A DNA stretch of 64,000 nucleotides. Source: Zygnema cylindricum (Eukaryota; Streptophyta; Zygnematophyceae; Zygnematales; Zygnemataceae). A program made the position numbers and the translations under genes. Every line of letters begins with the position of its first letter. Within the stretch, counting starts at the first letter, position 1. The stretch is taken from assembly GCA_037447655.1 (NCBI GenBank), contig JBBHKE010003201.1, positions 1 to 64,000 on the forward strand, written 5' to 3'. Below the pieces are notes generated by a model that was not told the DNA's origin, searched no databases, and was given only the letters and a program-made list of their open reading frames with translations. Shown here one piece after another: positions 56,546-64,000 of this stretch.

Positions 56546-57110
56546 ATTTTGGGTATTTTGAACATTTTAGTCTTTTTGGGCCTATTGGTCATTTGGTCAA
56601 TTTAACTATTTTGATAATTCTGGTAATTTTGGGCATTTTGGGAATTTTGGGCGTTTTGATCAATTTAGGCATTTTGGTCATTTTGGGCATTTTGGGCATT
56701 TTGGGCATTTTGGGCATTTTGGGCATTTTGGGCAATTTGTTATTTTGGTCATTTTGGGCATTTTGGTTATTTCGGGCATGTTGGTCATTTCAGGCATTTT
56801 TGGCATTTTGGGCATTTCGGTCATTTTGGTCATTTTAGGCATTTTGGTTCACTTTGGTTCATTTTGGGCACTTTGGTCATTTTGGTTCATTTTGGGCATT
56901 TTGGTCATTTGGTCATTTTGGTTCATTTTGGGCACTTTGGTCATTTTGGACATTTTGGTCATTTTGGGCACTTTGGTCATTTTGGTCATTTTGGGCATTT
57001 TGAGCATTTTGGTCAATTTGGACATTTTGGGCAATTTGGGCATGTTGGTCATTTTGTTCATTTTGGTCATTTTGGGCATTTGGTCATTTTGGTCATTTTT
57101 GACATTTTTG
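56546..57110. repeat. TTTTGG(G/T)CA minisatellite, unit 2, heterogeneous
   Basis: 9-bp units with many GGTCA, CACTTTGG and GGACA variants and indels, much less uniform than the array of unit 1. Frames here are artefacts. Confidence 0.9.
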
Positions 57111-57850
57111 TCATTGTGGTTCTTTTCGTTATTTGTGGGCTTAGCGTTCACATCGCTCTTGTTGTGGCTAACGTCTTTGGTGTTGTTCTCGTCTTTCATG
57201 TGGTCCTCATCTTTGTTGTCGTCATCATACTCGTCTTTGTCCTTTTGCCCGTCCTCGGTGTCCACATCGTTGCTGTTGCTATTACGAACGTCATCTTTGT
57301 CGTCAACATCCTTTTACGCAGCCATTAGCATCGTCCTCATCGTCATCGCCGACATCCTCATCATCATCATTCCCATCGTTGTTGTCGTTCTTGATAGAAT
57401 TGTCGTCGTTATTGTCATTGTTAGCCTTAATGTTGTAATCCTCTTCGTCGTTATTGCCTTTGTTGTTACACTCGTCAGCACCCTCGTCGTCATACTCATT
57501 GTTGTCCTACCTAGTGTCGTTTTTTTCGTTGGTGTCATCATCGTCGTTGTCAATGTCCTCTCCATCGCTGTAGTCGTCGTTGTTGTCATTGTCTTTGTCG
57601 TCGGGGTCGTAGTTGGCATTTTCGTCATCAGCGTATCCGCGTCGATGTCATTCTCATTAGTGTCGTCGTCTTCACTGTCATCATTACTGTCGGTGTACCG
57701 TCGTTCTTAGTGTCATCGTCATGCTTGGTGTCTTCCTCATCATCTCCGTCACCATCACACGTGGCAGCTTTGCCCTCATCGTCATTGTTGTCATCGCCAC
57801 CACTGTCGTCGTCGTCGACGTCACCATAGTCAACATCGTAATCGTCAAAT
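57111..57850. repeat. Degenerate trinucleotide (GTC/GTT/ATC)n tract
   Basis: About 740 bases of TCGTCATCGTTGTC-like repeats. They give long frames of V/I/F on the plus strand and T/M/D/N on the minus strand; I do not call a gene. It ends at the start of the LysM duplication. Confidence 0.85.
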
Positions 57851-58931
57851 AATATTTCGATATGTATATATATATACTTTTCTTTTTCTTATTTCAAAAT
57901 TATCTCTCGCAAGTAACATTTTACAAGTTTGTGTCAAAAAATTGGGTAAAAAGAATGTTTAATGTAAACAGTGGGCATAACCTTAAAGAAAAAAAGTAGA
58001 ACTACTAGTAAACTAACTTTTTTTTATTTTTATTGTAGTAAGCTCAAAAAAATAAAATGCCCTGAAAAACATGAACTTTTAAAAACAAAGGAAAAAAAAG
58101 CACGAGTAAAATCACAACTTAATGACCTTATCTGCTCTCTTCTTTTTTTATATGTCCCTTCTAAATAGTTTTGTTCCATATCATGTCACAAATTTGTTAT
58201 TTTTGTTTAGAATGATTCGTGTTCGTCAATCTCGGACAGTTTTAACATACAGTCTCTTAATGGAAGCGGATCCCTGAATCCAAGTCTCAACTGCTCTCAA
58301 CTCCAAATTTTTGAACAAGTACAGTACCCAAAGCTTCCGCTAGCAAAAAATTCTTCTGCTTAACACTAATTTTGCAAGTTATCCGTTAAGCAATATCCTC
58401 TTTCGCCAATGTCCTCTTTTTACACTGCATGATTCAAACAATGTATTCTTTGCAATTTATCCCTTTTACAAAGCATTTTCTGGTTTTTTTGTTTGGCAAA
58501 GTACCATTTGTTTTGCTTTTGTTGAATCTTTCTTTGTTTTTAACTTTTTCCCACCTTTTCTATATTCACTTGCTTGTTTTTTTATATAAATCTTTGGTTC
58601 AATACTCTGTTTGGAAGTTCTTTTTTTGCGTCCTTTTATAACGACAATGGTGGCCAATTATGAAAATTAAGAAACGCACAATCTTACATTAAGTTTAAAG
58701 TTTCCAATCAAAATTTCCAATCCAGCTGAGAACTTCAAACAAAATCCAGCTAGTACCTTGTATGAGCAAAAAAGACATGCTAAACCATTTTCCAAGCAAA
58801 CATTTTTAAAGCAATCTTCTCTAAAATAAACCTATCCAATAACCTTTTCAGATTGCATCACCATCACCTTTTGTTTTATTCCAATTACATTTTTTTAAAA
58901 GAAAAGTTTTTTCACAAAAATTATTTTTCAG

Positions 58932-59135
58932 GTTTGCATCACAAGGGGAGGGGCGGTCAATCCCAGACCTTGTGTGAAAACCATTTTCCTAAAAAAAGGA
59001 CAAAGTTGTACTTCTATAATCAATACAAATTTTACGGGTAATATAACTCGATTTTATTGGCTCAATCCTGGAGTGTATTGTGGAAAACTGTTTACTTCTC
59101 TCGAATTCAACGGGGATCAAACCCCACAACAAAAG
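58932..59135 (+). pseudogene. LysM module 2, duplicate exon
   Basis: 204 bases, exactly as exon 11, with acceptor TTTTTCAG and donor GTTTTT. It encodes VCITRGGAVNPRPCVKT, LKKGQSCTSIINTNFTG and FYWLNPGVYCGKLFTSLE. The frame is open and most changes spare the LysM core, so it may still have been functional for some time after duplication. No upstream exon that could start a protein is visible, because the sequence upstream is repeats. Confidence 0.7.
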
Positions 59136-60125
59136 GTTTTTCATAAATTCATTTTTCTTTTCCAAATGGGTATTAGCATATTGAAAAGTAAAATAAGACA
59201 TTTCATGATAATTATCTGGTAAACCAAGTTATTTTACTAAGGGGCGTTAGCACCTTACCATACAGAAAGAGATTGTTTTAGCCTATTAATGTACAACAAA
59301 AGGCTTTCATAAACCCTTTTATGTTGTAAATGCATATTACTTAGCATATTAACAGATAAAAAGAGACACTTCATGAAGCCGTCTATAATGCAATCACAAC
59401 AAGAGGTACTCCATAAAATCGTTTATATTACAGATGGGTATTTTCACATTTCAGGCAAAAAATATGAAACTTATGAATTGATCAAGCATAAATTTTGGCT
59501 CCAAATTCGAGCTGACAGAAAAACGAAGGTTGTTCACTTCCCATAACATTTCACTTTTCCAAATGAAGGTCCAAAACTTGCCCAAACAAAACAAAACTTC
59601 TATAACATGCCAAAAAAGGCCCAAAAAAATCCCACCTTCCTTATTATATTGTTATTTTTTTTCTTCACAATTCTAAAATTTACGGATATATACAAGAATG
59701 GAGGCTGAATTATTCTCACTCGTTTTTATTTAAATAAAATGGGGAACGACAATCCAAAATTTTTAAACAACAACTTGTCAACTTGTCACACTTCACTTTT
59801 TGTGTTTCCAAACTTGTCATTGCTTTACTCATTTTAAGGGTAGTAAGAGTTACAACTAAAATTAGTTAATTCAAAAAAAAAAAAAATAGTTAATTAGTTA
59901 TTCAGAATATTAGTTTATAGTTCATGCCAGAAAGTTTACATACAAATGGATGTCCATTTCCTATGCTAAAAAAATAAATTTAAAGTGAAAAATTGTTCAG
60001 GAACCTTAGATTACTTTGAAGTTTCTTTAAAATGGTTGTAAACCTCTCTCTTCCCCTCTCTACCCTTCTCCATCTCTCTCTCCCTTCTTTTTTTTTTTTT
60101 TTTTTTTTTTCTAACCATTTTGCAA

Positions 60126-60347
60126 ATACATTTGGAGTCTGTCAATTCCGTTGCAACGATCCCAACAGGTTGCAAATTTAGGTCCTGCATCAAAAGACTA
60201 ATGGATATTTGCAAAACTATAAAGATGGACTATTTGAAGAAAACCGGAAAAACGTTCAAATCTTTGAATGGTTTTGGTTGCACAGGTTCTAAACTTAAAT
60301 TTCCGAATCGAATTTATGTTCCGGATGAAAGATTGTGTATAAAGTAA
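60126..60347 (+). pseudogene. LysM module 3, duplicate last exon with lost splice acceptor
   Basis: It corresponds to exon 12. The bases before it read TTTTGCAA where the first copy has TTTTGCAG, so the AG acceptor is lost (60124-60125), and the first Cys codon has become His. The frame stays open: CKTIKMDYLKKTGKTFKSLN, then GFGCTGSKLKF and a TAA at 60345-60347. At 222 bases it is one codon longer than exon 12. Confidence 0.7.
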
Positions 60348-60987
60348 GAGTAGTGAAGATGAAAAAGGCTAAATGCGATGGTTTTGGATTAGGGTTAGAA
60401 CGTTTATGTATTCACAAGTGGAGAAGTCGTCAAGGGGGGCGACTATTAGAATATGGAACGTGAGAGGGGAATGAAGAGAGGGAGGGAGAGAGGGCGAGAT
60501 AAGTTTCAAATTCCTAATTTTAAGATGTTGAGCTATTTTTTTAGACATTAAGATTTTCGACCAAACAAAGAGATTTAGTGCTGATTTTAATTTACAATCA
60601 GATACATCAAATTTTCAAATTTTCATGTAGTATTGCATAATGCAAGAACATGTTCACCCGTTTTCATAAGCCCAAAATATAATTCGATTGAAGACGGGAA
60701 AAAAAAAAATCATTTTGAAAACGTATCTGAAAAGCGTCCATACAATCATTTCAATGCAATTATCAACTTATAAGCATGACTTTGAGAGGAGTTGTTGATA
60801 TTGAATGTGAAGTCATAAAAAAACGCCGAAAAAGCTAATAGACAAAATTAGTAAAGAGAGGCCAAAAGAAAAGTCCAAGATGAATAAAGACAAGAGATAA
60901 TAACGACAAACAGGAGAACAAGTGAAAGGTTTGTCGTTTTGAGTGTCTTTGATTTTTGATTGATTTTTTCATAGACACAAGGGAGTC

Positions 60988-60997
60988 TTTATAGTAA
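60988..60997 (-). promoter_or_regulatory. TATA box in the LTR of copia E
   Basis: On the minus strand TACTATAAAG lies about 270 bases into the LTR, a usual U3 position, so transcription would start near 60960. Confidence 0.55.
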
Positions 60998-61007
60998 GAC
61001 AAAACAA

Positions 61008-61052
61008 GGGGTAGTCGAAAAGGCTCTAAGGGGTAGCCGAAAAGGCTCTAAG
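61008..61052 (-). repeat. Doubled 22-bp unit upstream of the TATA box in copia E
   Basis: Two adjacent copies contain GGGGTAG(T/C)CGAAAAGGCTC (plus-strand reading). Doubled U3 elements can act as enhancers in retroelements; no activity is shown here. Confidence 0.6.
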
Positions 61053-61262
61053 AAGGTACAAACTAATCTAGGCGTAACTTAGGAAGGTACATCTAGGTAT
61101 GCTAAAAGGAATCTAGTAAAATGAAGATTCCTACGTAAGAATCATCAACTCTAACAAAGGTATGTACAATTAACTAAAATAAAGTACAACACACTAAACC
61201 GTAGTACAAGTCAAATATTAATATGAGTAAACGACAAAGAATGCTTTAATGGAAATTCAACA

Positions 61263-61271
61263 CCCCCCCTC
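61263..61271 (-). other. Polypurine tract of copia E
   Basis: The minus strand reads GAGGGGGGG next to the LTR start TGTTGAAT. Confidence 0.75.
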
Positions 61272-61284
61272 GATTAAAACATGG

Positions 61285-64000
61285 TTAATCACGAAGACCG
61301 GCATGAAAAATGTGATGATGAAATAAGGGACGAGGGAGAGGTTTGGTGAGAAAATCAGCAAGTTGAGAACCGGTGGCACAATGAGTGAAAGATACGGTGC
61401 CATCAAGAATTTTATCACGAGTGAAGTGAAATTGGATATCAATATGCTTAGTGCGTGTATGATGGATAGGGTTTTTCATAAAAGCCAATGCTCCTTGAGA
61501 ATCACAAAAAATAGAGGTGGGAGAAGGAGGGAAAGAGGGATCAGAAAGAAGTCGTCGGAACCAAATAGCCGATTTTGTGGCCGTCGTGCTGGCCATAAAA
61601 TCCGCCTCCATGGAGGAAAGAGCAACAGTGACTTGCTTGCGTGACGACCAAGAGACAAAGCCACCTCCTAAAGAAAAGCACACATCGGAAATGGAGCGGC
61701 AATCGTCGGGTTGATTACCCCAGTCCGCATCGCAAAAACCAATAATAGAAGTGTCCGGAGAAGAGGAAGAGGGTGAGGGAGAAGAAGGATGGGAAAAAGT
61801 GAGATGAAGATGCTTTGTGCCTTGAAGGTAGCGAAGGACACGCTTTGCGGCTTGAAGATGGGTTTGAGTGGCACAATGCGAAAATTGAGATAAGAGACAA
61901 ACAACGATGCAAATATCCGGCCGTGTAACTAGCATGGCATACATCAATTTTCCTATATTCGAGCGATAAAGTGAGCCTATATCTCCTTGGGCATTCCCAT
62001 CGGATGACATTTTGGTGAGAGTGGTGTTAGGATCAAGAGGAGTAGGCACGAAATTGCAATCGGACATGTCGAAATGCTCAAGGAGATCAAGAATGTAATG
62101 CTCCTAACTCGTTTGCAAAATGCGTGCAGACCTTTGACTTAGAATATTGATGCCTAAGCAATAGTCAAGATCGCCTAAATCTATCATACGCCAATAGGAA
62201 GAAAGAATGCCTTTCACCTGATGAATGGACGACTTACTAGGACCAGCGAGAATCAAGTCATCAGCGTAAATAATGATAATGATTAATTGATCGCCTATAC
62301 CTCTAATATAGATTCTCGGATCAGCACTAATTTCTTTAAAACCTTCTTTTTTTAATGCTGCGACAAGAGTCTGATGCCATACTCTAGGTGCTTGTTTAAG
62401 ACCATAAATAGACTTACGCAAATGACAAACAAGTGTGTCAGAACCAGGTACAGCATAACCAGGTGGCTCGTCCATAAAAATATCTTCTGCAAGACTTCCA
62501 TGAAGAAAAGCGGTTTTTACGTCGAGTTGTTGTAACTCCCAGTCATGAAGTGTAGCAATAGACAAAATAGTACGGATGGAATCAAATTTTGCGACAGGAG
62601 CGAAAGTCTCGTTGTAGTCGACGCCTTCTGTTTGTAGATATCCCTTGGCGACTAGGCGTGCTTTGTAACGGTCGACAGATCCATCTGCCAGCGGTTTAAT
62701 CTTAAAAACCCACTTGGAACCAATAGCACGCCGATTTGGTGGAGGGGTACAAAGCATCCAGGTATTATTTGATATTAATGCATTGTACTCCTGAGTAGCA
62801 GCAAGCCACCACTTGTCAGCATCCAGTCGTTTCAAAGCTGCATTCAATGTAGGTGGATTTTTTATGTCGGCAATGTTGGCGTGAACAAGGTTCTCGCGAA
62901 TCTTCCAAGTAAGCTGAATAGTGCGTGTAATGTGACGTACGGCAATTTGTTCGACCGGTGATGTTAGCGGCGTAACAAGGTCCGTACGGCGAACCAAATT
63001 GGGCGACGACAAATGGTCCGGACCGGTCTGAATATTTGCCGTTTCTGGAACCAAAGAGGAATGTGTCGTTTCGTGGACCAAAGTGTCACTCGCCACGGTC
63101 TGTACCGCAGGTGGTGGACCGCCGGAAAATTCAAACCATACCTGTAGCGAAAAATCTCCGAAATTCCCGGGCGGTACAGAATCAAAAAGTGTCGCGGTCT
63201 GTACCGCGGGTGGAGGACCGCCAGAAATTACGGATTGTACCTGGCGTGACAAGTCCCCGCAATTCCCGGACGAAACAGAATCTGAAAATTGAGATATGCT
63301 AGAGGAAATTGGAGAAGTTTGAGGGATTAAAGGGGGCGTAGAAGGGGAAGGTGTTAAAGGGGGCGTAGGAAACATAGTAACATAATTAGTGGGGTCAATT
63401 TCATAAGGTGGGAATAAACTAGGTAAAGGGGTTAGTGGCAAATCCGGAACAAGCGTGCGTATGAGAGGAGTTTCATGAAATACAACGTCACGTGTGGTGA
63501 TAATTCGGCGTGAAGTGGGACACCAAATGCGATAGGCTTTAGAATTAGGGGAATATCCCACAAAAATTGTGCGCATGGCTCGAGCACCTAATTTGCCATT
63601 AGAAAGGGGAAGAATTTTATTGTATGATTCGCACCCAAAAATGCGAAGGTGAGAAACATCAGGTTTAGTATTATGCCACGCCTCAAGGGGGGTTTTGTTA
63701 GAAAGAGAAGAAGTAGGGGAGTGATTTCGAAGATAAGAGGATGTTAGTAATGCTTCAGCCCAAAAATGGAATGGTAAAGAAACAAAATGGAGGAGAGAGC
63801 GAGACATATTAATGAGAGTGCTGTTGAGGCGCTCAGCATCACCATTTTGTTGGGGAGAATGAGGAGAATTTTTGTGATGAAAAATGCCATGCGATAGTAA
63901 GTACTCTGAAAAAGCAGTAGAGACAAACTCCCCCCCATTATCCGTGCATATGGTTTTGATGCGAAAGGATAAGTGATTTTCCACAAGGGCTTTGAAATGT
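61285..64000 (-). pseudogene. Copia E integrase-RT-RNase H frame with one in-frame TAG
   Basis: One reading frame runs from the right edge to TGA at 61285 with a single interruption, TAG at 62104-62106. Integrase core: TICTDNGGEFVSTAFSEY, SPHSPQQNGDAERLNSTL (second Asp and Glu), then GYSPNSKAYRIW. A proline-rich linker holds two repeats of SGGPPPAVQT. RT: SKWVFKIKPLADGSVDRYKA, RLVAKGYLQTEGVDYNETFA, LDVKTAFLHGSL, SIYGLKQAPRVW, IIYADDLILA (catalytic Y-A-D-D) and DLGDLDYCLGI. After the stop: CDADWGNQPDDCRSISD, FVSWSSRKQVTVALSSMEAD, FCDSQGALAFMKNPIHH and KHIDIQFHFTRD of RNase H, then ADFLTKPLPRPLFHHH. All catalytic blocks seen look intact. The TAG falls between RT and RNase H. Confidence 0.9.

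Larger units (their letters stand above)
48971..56800. repeat. Segmental duplication unit 2 (about 7.8 kb)
   Basis: Direct copy of 41215-48970. It starts in gag sequence joined to the end of the minisatellite. Confidence 0.9.
57851..60620 (+). repeat. Second copy of the 3' LysM part of the mosaic gene
   Basis: It aligns with about 32840-35760 through intron 10, exon 11, intron 11, exon 12 and the 3' flank (GAGAGGGAGGGAG at 60478 and 35610). The lectin, peptidase, EGF and LysM1 exons are not present in this copy. Confidence 0.85.
60793..61262 (-). repeat. 3' LTR of copia E (470 bp)
   Basis: On the minus strand it runs from TGTTGAATTTCC at 61262 to ATATCAACA at 60793, with perfect 6-bp ends TGTTGA/TCAACA. 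It lies directly downstream of the G-rich polypurine tract. It contains a TATA box and a doubled 22-bp unit. It is unrelated to the A-D LTRs except for short motifs. Confidence 0.85.
61263..64000 (-). mobile_element. Ty1/copia element E, 3' internal part
   Basis: A different copia lineage from A-D and far better preserved. The visible part covers the integrase core to the end of RNase H. The 5' part (gag, protease, primer site, 5' LTR) is beyond the right edge. Confidence 0.9.

Noticed and set aside
56745-57710. 321-codon plus-strand frame rich in Val, Ile and Leu that could look like a membrane protein
   Set aside because: It is made by the 9-bp and trinucleotide repeats; the opposite strand is also open (Thr/Met/Asp-rich).

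Overview
This is eukaryotic nuclear DNA: spliceosomal introns, LTR retrotransposons, minisatellites, low GC, and no operons or ribosome-binding sites. The host is most likely a streptophyte plant, perhaps a non-seed plant or a charophyte. The clues are plant-like Ty1/copia lineages, LysM domains, a C1A (papain-type) protease, and a retrotransposon primer-binding site that matches the plant version of the initiator tRNA-Met anticodon arm. The species cannot be fixed from this window.

Region 1 (1-10.9 kb) is a cluster of decayed, related Ty1/copia elements named here A, B and C. A is on the minus strand and enters from the left edge. B is on the plus strand and has lost its 5' end. C is very degenerate. 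Their ~1 kb LTRs lie in both orientations. Twice, two LTRs meet tail to tail with a 27-bp minisatellite between them. The region ends in a 0.5 kb (GGGAGA)n-like purine tract.

Region 2 (11.0-35.5 kb) holds the one host gene seen, on the plus strand. I reconstruct twelve exons whose splice sites and phases agree from end to end: two tandem F5/8-type-C / F-type lectin exons of 447 bp each, four exons of a papain-type peptidase, two EGF-like exons, and four exons with LysM modules ending in a stop codon. The start exon with the signal peptide is not visible. The peptidase exon carrying the active-site Cys has three in-frame stops and an altered active-site motif, so this copy cannot make the full protease by ordinary splicing. 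A full copia element (D, minus strand, 6.27 kb) sits in the intron just before that exon. Other introns hold a hAT-type MITE, a LINE-like remnant, a 175-bp tandem repeat and a 2 kb pyrimidine-rich stretch.

Region 3 (35.5-57.9 kb) is repeat-driven. It has gag and protease remnants of a Ty3/gypsy-like element, five copies of a ~1.2 kb repeat (R1) with alternating purine/pyrimidine blocks, and a direct segmental duplication of about 8 kb (about 41.2-48.97 kb and 48.97-56.8 kb). The junction between the units lies exactly where a TTTTGGGCA minisatellite meets gag sequence.

Region 4 (57.85-60.6 kb) is a second, partial copy of the LysM end of the host gene. Its last splice acceptor has changed from AG to AA.

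Region 5 (60.8-64 kb) is the 3' part of another copia lineage (E, minus strand). It has a 470-bp LTR and a nearly intact integrase-RT-RNase H frame with a single in-frame TAG.

The observations most worth follow-up are the lectin-protease-EGF-LysM mosaic gene and its broken catalytic exon, the copia family whose gag start codon lies inside a primer-binding site for the anticodon loop of initiator tRNA, and the tRNA-like hairpin conserved in that family's LTRs.
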